Shown here: one piece after another, positions 9,272 through 22,500 of the stretch | Numbering within the stretch: the stretch's first letter is position 1 | Layout of the letters: each line of letters starts with the position of its first letter | Origin: Cymbidium sinense | Lineage: Eukaryota > Streptophyta > Magnoliopsida > Asparagales > Orchidaceae | Assembly: GCA_021442155.1 (NCBI GenBank) | Contig: CM038229.1 | Location: 72,932,443-72,996,442, forward strand | Direction: 5' to 3' | DNA length: 64,000 nt | The notes under the pieces: generated by a model | Told to the model about the DNA's origin: nothing | The model's input: only the letters and a program-made list of their open reading frames with translations | Databases searched by the model: none | Made by a program: the position numbers and the translations under genes

Positions 9272-11435
9272 CAGATCTTAAAATTTCATTAGAAAGCTAG
9301 GACTTATAATCCCTGAACATAAGGTTATAGAAATGCCTAAGAGGTGAGAACTTATGCTTGTATCCCGAGGCGAAATAACAACCTCATACCCTAAATCTAG
9401 GAAGCTTTAGCGAGGGTCAAAGCATGTCCTAAATCTAAGCGAAGATGATTATATGGTTCCCAAAAGAGGATAAGCCACCCGACTGCTAGACTTATAACCA
9501 CTTGGAGTGACAGCCAGCTAACTCTTATGTTTAAAATTCATGTGGTCAAGTCATATGTTTTGCAAGATGGTTAGATTATTTTTATATAAAAAGAGACTAA
9601 AGTCCTTAAACCCACTCTTTAAGAGACTAGAGCATGAGTGGTATGAGTAATTACTTAATATAATGCAAATTTTATCAATTTTTATTTGATTTTTTGACTC
9701 TTTATTTTGACAAAGGCTATAGGATTTTTATGTCTAAATGCATGATGTCCAGCTAAGGGATTACAAAATCTTTTAATTATCTTGATTTAATGGCTAAGCT
9801 TTATGTGAAGTTATGCGTTATTTATAAAATTTAGTTATGAGTTATAGTTCGTGTAGAAAAATTAATTTTTCCTAAGAGCCTAAGAAGATTTATGCCACAC
9901 ATTAAATCACAATATATGAAGAAACTAAGAAAAGACATGTCATTTATATTGCACAATTGTAAACAAAATATCAAACAATTTATAAACCCAACATAAAAGA
10001 ATAATAGAACGGTGCGGTTGGGTACCACCGTACAATCCGAAAAGAGAAATGGGTAATCGAGCTCTACCCTTATACAACTTGGTATATAAAAGAATAATCA
10101 CAAATTCACAAAAGAATAAATGTTATGGGGGTTTTCTTATCTTTTTTCTTCATATCTACTTCATTTCTTCATTTGGGTTTGCTTGCTCCAAAGGCATCAT
10201 GAGGACCTCTCAGGACAAATCCTTCTAGCCTCCGCTCATCCTAATCCCCCATAACACTAATCTTAATTTCTAATGCACAATTACATTAAAAATAGAAAAA
10301 ATAAATCTAATTACACCTGCAAAATAAGTGTTAGCTAAACACACCATATAACCCAAGTAGTTATATGTATAATTTGGACTTAGCACCCTCTACATGGATA
10401 ACCAAATCCACCTATCCTAATTTAGTTTGTGCTTAAGAGTTAAGCAACCGCAAAAGAGAGCTTTTATAATTATTTTAAGCATCACTTAAGCATAATCTAT
10501 TGTAGAAAATATGATTAAAATAATCACGGTCTAACATCCCGTCTACGAAGTATACACCATAACATCCAGTCTACAACAATACATCACAAGACAAACATAT
10601 ATCAAACCATGCACCGCCCTAACATAAAACTAAAAATGGTAACTTAATCTAAGGTGTGTGTATTAAGGCTTGTGTGGTATGCCCTAACTAGATTTTGTTA
10701 TAATTTTCTAAGTAAGAAATGATTTAATTATAAAGGATGATTTCACTTTAAGTGGCTTAATTGATTTGTAAGTTTTACTTAACATTTTTTTTATTCTATT
10801 TGACTTACACTTAACAACTGAGTGTTATAAAAAGAACAAAAGAGAGAATCACCCACTTTTATCCCTACCTTAAGTCACATCTAAAGCAAATCAATTAAAT
10901 GAATTCTCTTTAGTGAATGATTTATTATATATTTTAATTAGTCCTAGGTTTAGGTTCACTTTTAATAATCTCATTCAATAAGAAAGGCATCTTAAGATTA
11001 ATTGGAGTGAATTACTATCACACAACACATGTTTGTTCATTCTTTTCATTATATAGTAACATGCATATGATTAAGTCCTAAATATATCTATACATGCAAT
11101 GTGTTTTTGGCACACTTAAATGCAGGATACATAAATGAGTTTTATAGAACAAGAGGATTCTCATTCATTAGCTAAATACACATTCAAATATATGAAAGTT
11201 CTAATCAAGTACTTTGCTATTGTTTGACCAGGAGAACGAGGTAGGAACATCCTTGGGGCTACTTAAAGTCGTGCATCTTTGGGTGTCCAGACTAGATATA
11301 CCCGCTATTCTTAAATACATGTGGATGTATAAACAACTATAAGAATAGAGAATCATGCAAAAATTATATTTAATTTAATTGATTTATTTATGTGAATGAA
11401 TTAAAGCTCTATCCAAATTCTAATGTCAAAATACA
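9272..11435 (-). mobile_element. LTR1, left part (truncated at its outer end)
   Basis: This matches LTR2 from about 38015 to 40196 in the same orientation. The first roughly 540 bases of the LTR (37476-38015 in LTR2) are missing and similarity starts abruptly near 9272. A further deletion of about 150 bases lies near 9750 relative to LTR2. The right edge is the insertion point of the solo LTR; the left copy of the target duplication, ATACA, is at 11431-11435. Confidence 0.85.
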
Positions 11436-12559
11436 TGTTGACCTCACTTTTGGAGTGAGCCCTCAACTTCCTTATCATAGATCTTGGATTCTTATAAACA
11501 CTAAGAGTTCCTTAGTCTTAAGACACTTGTAGTGATTAGGTGAACATCTAACCTAACCTTAGAGACTTAGAAGAGTTAGCTATAGGAATAGGTGGCGCCT
11601 TAAGGATTTAGGAGGATTTGCTTAATCTATAGCACAAACCCAATCCTTGCTTCTTTCTTTCGAACTAAACTTCAATTCAATCTCAAATCAAATTCCAAAT
11701 CATGAATCAAATCCAACTATCCAATGATTGGAACCCATCATTCAATGCAAACTCCAAGTTCCTCCCTAAGCCCTTTGATTTTATCATATGGACTTAACCT
11801 TAACCAAATTCAAATAAACCCCAATACAATTGATTTTCTCAATTATCAAATCAAATCTCAAATCAAATTCTAAAACATGAATCAAATTCAACTATCCAAA
11901 TGATTGAAACCCATGATTAACTCCAAATTCTAAAATCCATTCCTAAGCCATATGAACCACCTTCATATACTTAGCCAAAACCCCTTCAAAATAACTCAAA
12001 TTTGGTTAATTTCTTTATAAATCAATCATTACTTCATTTATATTCATGAATATAAATGAAACATACCCTCCAATGATCAAAAATAAATAAAACTAGTTCA
12101 AAATTGAAGTTAGCTCTTTTCGACCTACAACTTTAATTTGGTCAAATTTGCTTCCAAATCACTCCAAACTAAAGTGATTTTCTCATAACCCATTTAAATC
12201 TTCATTTATATTCACAAATATAAATGAAATATAAATCCAAATGATCAAAACCAAACTCAAATCAAATCAAATTCTCAATTTTATCCCTTTTAGCCAAACT
12301 TTTGAACTTGGCTAAATGAAACCCAAATCAACTCAAAACTCATGGATTTCTTCATGACTTAATCATTCCTATAATCAATGATCCAAATATAAACATAAAC
12401 CACTATTATCAAACCAAATCCAAGTCAACCCAAATTAAGCTCAAGTTGACCCTAGTAAGTTGAAATTATCATATGAACTAAAACTCATTTGGCTCCAAAC
12501 CAATTGCAATTAGATTTATATTTCAATCCTAAGCTCATATGTGAGTTCAACTAAACTCG

Positions 12560-13400
12560 AATCAAATCTTGATCAAGCAAATTGACCCATTTAGGCTCAC
12601 TTGACCAAAAGTGACATAAAGGACCGTTTTTGAGCCAAGTTCTAATCCAACCCAAAATGAATTGAACTAAGCCCATCTAAATCTTAATCATGATCAACAA
12701 TCATCATGGGGTGATCAACTACATTGAATTGGATCAAACCAAATCAAATCTTTCCTTTGACCAAGTCAACATTTAGCCCAAATGAAACCCAAACTAGCCA
12801 AAATTCATCATATGCCAAATTCATTGAAACCATTAACTCAAACCCATCCATAATCAATGATTGAACATGACCAAGCCATAAATTGAGCCAAACCAAGCCT
12901 AATTGGCCACTTGATCTAAGTTAGCCCAAATTGGCCTAAAAAGTCAAAATGGGTCAAATCATGATTTAGTCCAAATTGGTTGCAACCAATAGCTCAAGTT
13001 CATTCCAAATCACTTGTTGAACTTGACCAAAGCCATGTTTGAGCTTAAGGTGATCGATTGGTCAACTTGACCCAACCTAGCCCAAATTGACCAAAATCCA
13101 AATTAATTTCAAATTAAACTAAGCCAAAGCTACATTTATTTTTAATAAACCAATTGAACTTGACTCAACACCTAACCCAACCTAATTTGGCCAAATTGGT
13201 CAAATTGGCCAACTTGACCAATTTGACCCTTTTGAATCCAAATGAGTCAAACCTATGCCAAATCAATCCAAACTAATTAAACCAAAACATCCCAAATCAT
13301 CATATGAACCTAACCCAAGTCTTGGTTTGACCCAATTTGACTAATTGGTCAACCTAATCCAACCTAACCCAAATGACACCCATTTAACCAAATGAAGCCA
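12560..13400 (+). promoter_or_regulatory. TTGAC/GTCAA-rich block in the solo LTR
   Basis: Packed with TTGACC, TTGACT and GGTCAA words, for example TTGGTCAAATTGGCCAACTT near 13195. TTGAC(C/T) is the core of the W-box bound by plant WRKY factors. The block lies about 1.1-2 kb from the LTR 5' end, where U3 promoter sequence is expected. Regulatory use is inferred only; the density could also result from expansion of a simple word. Confidence 0.35.
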
Positions 13401-14589
13401 AATCCCTCCAAACCAACTTATGGGACCTTAGGGCTTAGCCAAATCGGACCCAAACATGTCCTAACACATTTCCAAATCAGCCTAAAAGCTATGTGGACCC
13501 CACCAAAGGGATTAGCCATCAAACCATAGGATTCAAACCTTAAAATAAGTGGATCCAAGACAAAGTCAACTACCCATCCCCCATGTCAGCTCATTATCAC
13601 TTTATGGAACTTTTGGGAGGTGAGTTGACTCACCTCCAACCCAAATCAAGCACCCATTGGATCAAGACCATGGAATCCTTGCACATTGGGTCCATGGTAG
13701 CTCCCCATTACTTCTCCCATCTCTGGCGTGTGACCTGACCTTGATGGAGACAACTTTGGCGGCTGGACGATGGTGAGCCAAAGCAAACATGCACACGCAA
13801 CCATCCATCATTGATGGGAAATTAAGGGGTATACCCCCTCAATTCGAACAACAATTCACAGACACTTGCATCGTGAGCCCTCCGAACCCATTTCTAACTC
13901 AGAGCATTTCGAAGCCTCCCTGAGCTCTCTCCATTCGACATTTCCCATTCCCGTGAGAAACTGAAATAGGGCATCTCAACCCCGAGCAATACTCCCCTAT
14001 TTCAAAACCAAACCCAAATTCCTCTTAGCCACACCATCACCACACTTCCTTGAGCACAACCAAACTAATTCCCAAGCTCCTAAGTGGTTGGAGGTGTGAG
14101 TTCGATCGAAGCCAAAGCTGTCGCGTGCGTGGATTGGTCGATCGAGCCTCCCACACCAAATCAAGCTCAAAGCTCCTCAACAAGGCCTGAAGGCTACCTC
14201 CACGCGTTACCTTGGACATTAGCTCAAGTGAAGTAATTTCTCAAAATCGTAGCTTTAGGTTTCTATGCATTGGTCTTTTGTAAAAGAAATCTCCATGTCG
14301 AGGGATTTTAGCCGTTGGATGTGATTGTATGCTCCTTTAGATGGCATAGGATCCATTTGATCCCAATTCGAGCTCGGGTGAGCTCGGATCGAATGGGGGA
14401 AGACGGACAGTGCTCATCTTTCGCTACTCTCAAACGGGATAGATCATATGCCATCCATTCTGCATGATCAGAATGGACGTCTATGATTAAATCGCATGGT
14501 AGATCCTTTGATTTCTCATTTAACCTGCATATTAAATCGTGACCATCCAGAGAAAGCGCGTCGGCCATAGGCTCAGTTAGCACGCGAAT

Positions 14590-14672
14590 GTGACTACTTA
14601 AATAACCATTCCATTGCGCTACGTGGAAAGCACACCTCTTCAGCGTGCCGTGTCAGCATCCACGTGGCCCAA
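14590..14672 (+). promoter_or_regulatory. Candidate LTR core promoter segment
   Basis: The most GC-balanced part of the solo LTR. CTACTTAAATAACC (14595-14608) is a TATA-like element, followed by GCTACGTGGAAAG and a G-box core CCACGTGG at about 14660. The same layout is kept in reverse in LTR1 (about 21055-21115), LTR2 (about 41880-41960) and LTR3 (about 60000-60075). Conservation in all LTR copies makes it a plausible transcription start region, but this is inference. Confidence 0.3.
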
Positions 14673-16413
14673 CATGATTAAAGTTTTAATTAGGGTTAAT
14701 TAATTTATTTTAATCCTAAAACTTCCTAAAATCATAACTAATTATAGAAAAATTAAAAAAATGCAAACGTAGGCTCATTTTGAAGATATTTCAAAGGAGA
14801 ATCTAGAAAAATTATAATTAATTGATTTTGAACAGTGACTTTGGCTTAATTAAGTTTAATAAAAAAAATCTAATTAGCTTAATTACACCTTAATTAAGTG
14901 CTCAATTAATCTCAAATTTTCTATGGATATTTCGGGGGATGACCTCTGCCTCTATTTTTTGAGATTTTATTGCTTGATTAATTAGGTGAATCAATTGATT
15001 AATCCCTAATCACTCTCTTAATCTAATTAATTATAATTAATAAATGAATAGTAACCTAATCATTCATTCAAGCATAGTCATCTTTATTGAACAGTAAGAT
15101 GACTTAGAGAATGTGGTTGGGGATACTTTCCCTAATTAATTTTCTAAGTTTTCTTTACTTTTAAAAATCAAATTAATTAATGGCTAATGAATTGATTAAT
15201 TTGTTAATTAAGTGACTAATCTTCAAAATGAAAAAAATTAGAATTTAATTGAGAGCTTAAATGATTTAGGGATTAGGATTAGGGCCTTGCCCTTGATCCT
15301 CTCCCATAAGTTATTTTTATCATTCAAATTAAAACATAACCAAAATATTTAACCAATTAATTAAAGGCTTAATGGAACTAAAATTAAAAATCAATTCATC
15401 CACACTTAAGCAACCCTTAATTGATTTTAGGTAGCTCCTTGGGTGTTCAATAACCCAAGGTGAGAGATAATGAAATTATGGCTAACTCACATGTGTGAGA
15501 AAATCCTAAAAGTAATTAAGTGAGATTCCTTAAGCTTAATTAACTATTAATCATAAGACAATTGAATTGGGCCCCTTTCATTTCTTAGGAGAACTGCAAA
15601 TTTAATTTTCATGTGGTTGAATATTATCTTGGGTTATTATTTTTATTTAATTAGCTTAAGGTGATATAGGTAAGGGTTAATTAATTCACTTAATTCATAC
15701 CTTAACCTAACTAAAATATAAAATCAACTTAAATATTCTTCATTAAACCAAATTAACTCACACATGGCGAATTGGGTTAGGGTTAACAAACCTCTTTCAC
15801 ATTCCTTAAATCAAATCAAACTAAAATTTCTAAAAATATCTTTAAAGAATTTTGGTTCATTTTAATTAGTCTTATTTAATTTGATTGTCCTTAGGAATTA
15901 ATTGGGATGAATGAAATCGTATGCTTACATTCCTTTATTTCTTTCCAATCATACTAAATATTGCTTGCCATATGAAACCATGCATTCATTCCTTTTAAAA
16001 TTAATTAAATGAAATATTTTCTTTTATATCAAATTGCATGTGTTGACTTAAATCAAATATGAATGACTATTATCACTATTAAATCAAAAACTATTTTCAA
16101 AACCTATAAATCAATTATTAAAAATAAAGTGATGCTAATTATAAATATTTATGAGCTTGCATGTGATGGTAGTATAAGATGTGTAATATGAGGTTCTCTT
16201 TCCCTACTTTAACATGTATTCACATAGGGTTTATAGTTCATTTGAAAAGAACATAACACTTGCTTAGATTTATTCCCATGCATTTTCATGTTAAGACTCA
16301 GGAAGAATTTCATATTATACATGTAAATCATATAATCAAATCAAACATAATTTCTTGCATAATTCCCTATTAATGTGATTCTTTTTGTACATTCATATGT
16401 ATTTGAGAAAAGT

Positions 16414-16780
16414 GGTATATTAGTCTGGATATCCCGGGGCTACGAGATTTTAAGTAGTCCTAAGTAGGTCTTGTACCTTACACCTCTGGTGTAGAAAATA
16501 ATGACGTTGTATTCATTAAAACTCTTATATATATGCATGTGTGATGTGGCTAATGAATAAAGAATCATAAATAAAATAAAGAAAACACAACTTTTTGCAT
16601 GGATTTCCTATTCTTATAGTCATTTGTACATCTACATGTATCTAAGAAAAATGGTATATTAGTCTAGACATCCCAAGGCTATGAGGCTTTAAGTAGCCCT
16701 AAGTAGGTTTTGTACCTTACGCCCCTGGTGTAGAAAATAATGGTGCCATACTCACTTAAAATTTTTATACATGTAAATGT
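16414..16780. repeat. Partial tandem duplication inside the solo LTR, period about 240 bp
   Basis: GTATATTAGTCTGGATATCC starts at 16414 and a close copy GTATATTAGTCTAGACATCC at 16654, each followed by the same block ending TAAGTAGGT(C/T)TTGTACCTTAC and TGGTGTAGAAAATAATG. It is the inverted counterpart of the duplication in LTR2 at 39991. Confidence 0.8.
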
Positions 16781-19529
16781 GTGTTTAATTAATGGATGAA
16801 AAATCCCTCTTTTCTACATAACAAAAATATGCATTCACAATTCAATAAAAATGAAACATTTAAAATCCAAATATATTTCCTTGCATTCATCATCAAAGTG
16901 TGCTAAGATTTACATTGCATGTGCAGGTATGCTTAGGATTTATTCATATGCATGATATACATGGTGGAAAGAAATAAATGAGTGCGTGTTATGTGATAGT
17001 AATCCATTTTAATTAATCTTATGATGCCTTTCTCATTGAATATGACTATTTAGAGTGAATCTAAATTTAGGGTTAATTGAAACATATAATAAATCATTAA
17101 TTAATTTACCTTAGAAATGACCTAAGGTAGGAATAAAAGAGAGATCCCCTCTCTTTCTACTCTTTATAAGATTTAGTTGTTAAGTGTAGGTCATATGAAA
17201 TAAAAAAAAAATTAAATAAAATCTTCAAATCAATTAAACCACTTAAAGAAAAATCAACCCTTTCATAAATTAAATCCCTCACATTGAGCAAATCATAACT
17301 CTAAAGTCTAGTTAGGACATACCACACAAACCTTAACACATGCACATTAGATTAAGTCACCATTTCTAGCTTTATGTTAGGGCGGTGCATGGTTTGATGA
17401 ATGTTTGGTTTTGTGATGTATTATTTTAGACTAGATGTTAGGGTGTATGTGTGTAGTTTGCTTGTTAGACCGATATTAGTCTAATTATGCATTCTGTAAG
17501 GGGTTGTGCTTAAGGGGTGCTGTAATAAAAATATAAATATTTTTTCGCTATGCAGGTTGCTTATACCCCTAAGCATAACCCAAGTTAGGATAGGTGGGCT
17601 TGGTTACCCATGTGCAGGGTGCTTAGTCCAAATTATTCATATAACTGCTTGGGTTGTATGGTGTGTTTAACTAACATTTATTTTGTAGGTGTAGCTTGAT
17701 TTACTTTCCTTCTTTTTTAATATAATTTTGCATTTAGATTAGGATAAGTGTTATGGGGATTAAAAGTGAACATTGGTTATAAGATCATGTCTTATATACC
17801 ATGTTATACTTTTGGAGCAAGCTACATCCCATTCAAGCCAAAAGAAAGAAAGAAATGGAGCAAATCAAAGCTAAAAGAAAGAAAGAAATGAAGCAAATCA
17901 AGATGAAGGAATAAAAGATGAAGAGTGAAGAATAGAGGATGAAGAATGAAGACCCCCCATAACACTTATCATTTTTATAATTGTAATTATTCTCTCATTA
18001 TACCAGGATGTATAAGGGTAGAGCTTGGCTACCCACTCTTCTTTTCAGGCTGTACGATGGTACCTGACAGCACCGACCTTCTTATTCTTTTTTGATAGCT
18101 TTATAAAATTGTGTGATATTTTGTTTAGCTTGTGCATTAGAAATAACATGCATTTTCATTGTTTCTTTATGATTGATGATTGCTGTGTGGCCTGGATGCG
18201 ATCAGGTTCCTAGAATAAAAATAAATTTTCTATCCCACTAATAACTTATAACTAAAATTTTAAAATAACTCATAACCTTATATAAAATCCTAGGAGTTAA
18301 ATCAAGATAATAAAATATTTAGCAACCCCTTAGTTGGATGATTGAATGTATAATATCATGCATGTCATATTTCACTCTTGCTAAGAGAGGGCTTCCATCT
18401 GTGCTAGAGATTAAAGGCTTGACCTATAAGAGCCTTTGATGAAAAGATACCTCTTTCTCTTTTGATTTGACACACGACCAATTTATCATGCATTTAGGCA
18501 AACAAAAACCTGTAGCCTATGTCAAAACAAAGAGTCCAAAAATCAAATAAAAGTTATTAAAATTTGCATTAGATTAAGTCATTACTCATGCCCTTCATGA
18601 TCTAGGCTCTTAGGGAGTGAGTTTAAGGACTTAGTTTCTCTTCTAAATAAATAACAATCTAATCATCTTGCAAAGCATATGACTTTCCTACATGGATTTA
18701 AAGCATAGGAGGAGTTAGCTAGTTGCCACTCTAGGTGGTAACAAGTCTAGCAGTCGGGTGGTTTATTTCTCTTGTAGAGGTAAACCATATACTCACTTTC
18801 ACCTTAGATTTAAGTTGTTCTTTGGCCCTTGCCAAAGCTCCATAGATTTAGGATCTGAGGTTGCTGTTGTCCTTCACGGTCTACAAGCATAAATCCTCAC
18901 CTCTTAGGCATTTCCACAATCTTATGTTGTGGAACTATAAGTCCTAGATTTCTAATAAAATCTCAACTCAAATAAATAAATCTCTTTAATTTCAAATACA
19001 TAAAGCCAAATCATAGGATAGATTGGAGTGCTCACTAGGCTTCTTAGTATCATGAGCACTCCGTACTCATCTCCTTTAGTTTTGATAAGAACTATCTCCC
19101 TTTTTGATTTCTCCCACTTGATTTTCAAAAATACAACCAATCCTTTGATAATCCTATCTTTGAAATCTCTGGAGACAATAATCGTCTACTTTAATCAAGA
19201 GTATTCTTAAGAAATTCACATTCCTTAGATTATAATTAACTATGGAGGCTTGCCTCCCTAGGAAACTTAATGAGCCCAGTTTAAATAAATCTGCTTTACT
19301 TTTTAATGTAAAGTAGGGAAAAAATCTTTGGTATATTCGAAGACCCATCATGCCTTAAGAGTCCTTATTAGGTGATTAGGTCCATTATAAGGTAGTGACT
19401 TCTATCTCTCAAGATAGTATACTATTTCTTAAGGTCGTACCCGATCACCCTAATAAGCACATCTACAGATCTTTGTGGTGTCCCCTCACATATACACACA
19501 AAACACCCAAACTAAAAATAAACACCACA

Positions 19530-22500
19530 ATGCATAAGAATGAAATAAAATGAGTACGTCGCCATTATTTTGCACGAGGGGAGTGAGATAGAAACCTCCT
19601 TGGGGCTACTTAAAGTCTTGCATCCCAGGAATGTCTAGACGAATATACCCACTAACATTCACACTTATGCAAATCAACATATGAATGAAAGAAAGGAACT
19701 TCACTTCATGCACTAAGCTTATATTCACATGCACCTCCTATGTATGTATAACTAATGTCACAACATGTATTATTATTCGTTATTAAGCTTTTAAAAATAC
19801 ATTTGAAATTTAATAGCGATAATAGCCACCCATATTTTTAATTTAGGCCAACACATGCAACTTGACATAAAGGAAATCATTTTATTTAATTAATTTTTTA
19901 AAAAGGATGAATGCATGATTACAAGTGACATATAATATTTAATATAATTGGAGAGAAATAAAGAACATAAGTATATAATTTCATTCAATCTAATTAATTC
20001 CTAAGGACAATCATATTAAATAAGCTCATTTAAAGCGAACCAAAGTTCCTTAAAGTCACTTTTTTGATTTTATGTTTAATTTGATTTAAGAGATGTGAGA
20101 AAGAGGTGTTTACTAATCCAAATCCCATATGTGTGGACTAATTTGATTTAATAAGAAGCAATTAAATGATTTTTATGGATTATTTAAGTTAAGCATGGAT
20201 TAAATTAATTAATTTGCCCTTACCTATGTTACCTGAAGAGAATTGATTAAACAATTATGAGCTAATATGATATGCAAATAAATTGAAAAGTAAATAGTAA
20301 TGATCCTATCAAAATGAAAGGGGCCTAATGCAATCAACTCATAATTATTTAATAATTAGGCTTAAGGAATCATTTTAATTACTTTAATGATTTTCTCACA
20401 CATGTGATAATAATTATCTTGAAATGAGATGGGCTTAAGGAAAAAGGTAGAGAAAGAGGTCCCCATCTATTTCCATAATCCATCCATTGGATTAAGCATG
20501 ATTTAATATATTTGAATTCCAATTTAGCTAATTAAGTTTCAAATTAGTTTAATTAAATTAATTTGGTTAGTTGGAAAGAGGATTGGGAGGGAGGAGGCTC
20601 CAATCTACTTCCTTAAGTCTTCTTACTATTCAACAGTGATTAGGGAGTCCAAATAATTAATTAATCACTATTTATATGCTTAATCACTCTTTAATAAAGT
20701 TAAGAGGGTAATTAGAGCTTAATCAATCAATTTGTCTAATTAAGTAATCAATAAATTCTAAGAATAATTGGGGAGGCAGAGGTCATCCCCCTAAACATCC
20801 TTAGAAAGTTTAAAAGTAATTGGATGATTAACTAAGGAGTAATTAAGCTAATTAAGTTTTTAATTAAACTCAACTTAAGCTCTATTTACTGTTTAAAATC
20901 CATTGAAAATATTTTTATTAAATTCTCCTCTAAAATACCTTTAAAATGAGCCCTCATTTATATTTTTTTTAGATTTTTCTATAATTAGTTATGAATTATA
21001 GAATATTAAGCAATAAAATGGATTAACTAACCTTAGTTAAACCAAATCCCACTGGCACCATGTGGCGCACTTTCCATGTGGCACCGTGGGATTGGTTATT
21101 TAAGTTGTCACATTCGCACAACTAAGTCAGCTGATGGCGGACGCACTTTCGCATGGACCATCCGATCTAAGATCAAATGTTCACAATTAATCCCATGGTT
21201 TAGAGGGAATAATTAGGGGATTTAAGCTTGATTTAATCACTATCATCCATTTCGATCACACGGAATGAACATCCAGTGATCTTTCCCCTTCGTGAGTAGC
21301 GAAAGATGGATGTAGTCCATCTTTCTCCATTCGATTTGAGCTCACAAGAGATTGGATTGATTCCAAAATGATCTTACACCATCAAGGAAGGAGAGGAACA
21401 CATCCAATGGCTAAGATCGTATGACATACATATTTATTTCATAAAAGACCAACCACACTTCACCTAAGCTATGGTTTTGAGGAATTATCTCATCGGAGCT
21501 CAAGATCGGCAGTGGGATCGACGGAGGTAGCTTCATCTAGTAGAGACGAAGCCCTGTTGAGAAGCTTGGGCCTTGATTTGGAGTTGATCCCTCAAATGAC
21601 CAATCCATGCACTTTGGAGCTTTAGTCTTGATTCGATGGCTTTGAAGCTTAAGAAATGATTGGGATGACTTCAATATCATGCATGGAAGGGGTACGCAAA
21701 GTTGATTGAAGTTTGGTGGAGGATTGAGCAAATGGGATTTGGAATTGGTCTCCCCTATTTTGATTTGACGTAAAATCGAGAGAGGGAGAATGGGGGAGCT
21801 TAGGAGCTTGGGGAATGGTTGTGGGAGACTCTTCTTCACTCTCTCTGGCTCAAGCGAAGATGAATCAATGAATTCTCATTTGAATTGGGGGGTATATCCC
21901 CTCAATTACTGAGGTGGATGGATGAGATTCAATCCCATTTTCTCACCAGACAACCACCGTCATATTGCAAGAATTGTCTTCATCAGGTCCACGTGGCTCG
22001 CTGGGAGTGGGGGAAGGATTGAGAGGTGGCTCAAGGTCTAATATGGGGATATTTCCTTTCCATGATCCTTTAGGTGCTCGGTTTGCATGGGAGGTGAGTT
22101 AACTCACCTCCCCTTGATTCATGGCAAGTCTTAGTGTGCTTAGAGTGGGCTAGGAAGGTTAGACATGCTTCATTTGGCAATTGGATGCCTGCCCAAGTGA
22201 TGAGAGAGTGGACTTTGTGAAATAGGGAAGGAATCCAATGCAAGGAGGTTAGTCCAATATCTAATCCCCTTGGATGGGGCCCACTTTGCTTATGGGCAGA
22301 CTTTGGGCTAACCTAGGGTCAATTTGGGTCAGATTTGGTCAGACACCTAAGTCCTATGGATTGGTTTTATGGGTTTTTGCTTCATATGATCAAATGGGTT
22401 CATGTTCAATTGGGTAGACCAATTAGTCAAATTGGGTCAAATTGGGTCAAATTAAGGCTTGGATTAGGTTCAAATAATGATTTTTAGTTCAAGTGATTTC

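Larger units (their letters stand above)
11436..19529 (+). mobile_element. Inverted solo LTR of the same family inserted into LTR1 (8094 bp)
   Basis: This block reads as the reverse complement of the LTRs around it. Its right end AACACCACA is the reverse complement of the left end of LTR2 (TGTGGTGTT at 37476), and its left end TGTTGACCTCACTTTTGGAG is the reverse complement of the right end of LTR1 (24507-24526) with one change. It starts TG and ends CA and is flanked by ATACA (11431-11435) and ATGCA (19530-19534). The uninterrupted LTR2 has a single ATGCA at the same place (40192-40196). No internal genes are present, so it is a solo LTR left by recombination between two LTRs. It defines the LTR length of the family. 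Confidence 0.9.
11431..19534. repeat. Target site duplication flanking the solo LTR (ATACA / ATGCA)
   Basis: The five bases before the solo LTR (11431-11435, ATACA) and after it (19530-19534, ATGCA) differ by one transition. LTR2 carries one ATGCA at the empty site (40192-40196). Five base pairs is the usual duplication length for Ty3/gypsy integrases. Confidence 0.85.

Noticed and set aside
14308..14583. 91-residue minus-strand ORF in the solo LTR
   Set aside because: The counterpart regions in LTR1, LTR2 and LTR3 do not keep the frame, so it is chance openness in the promoter-like GC-richer segment.
21537..21839. 100-residue minus-strand ORF in LTR1
   Set aside because: The matching segment of LTR2 (about 42400-42700) has indels that break it and no domain is visible.
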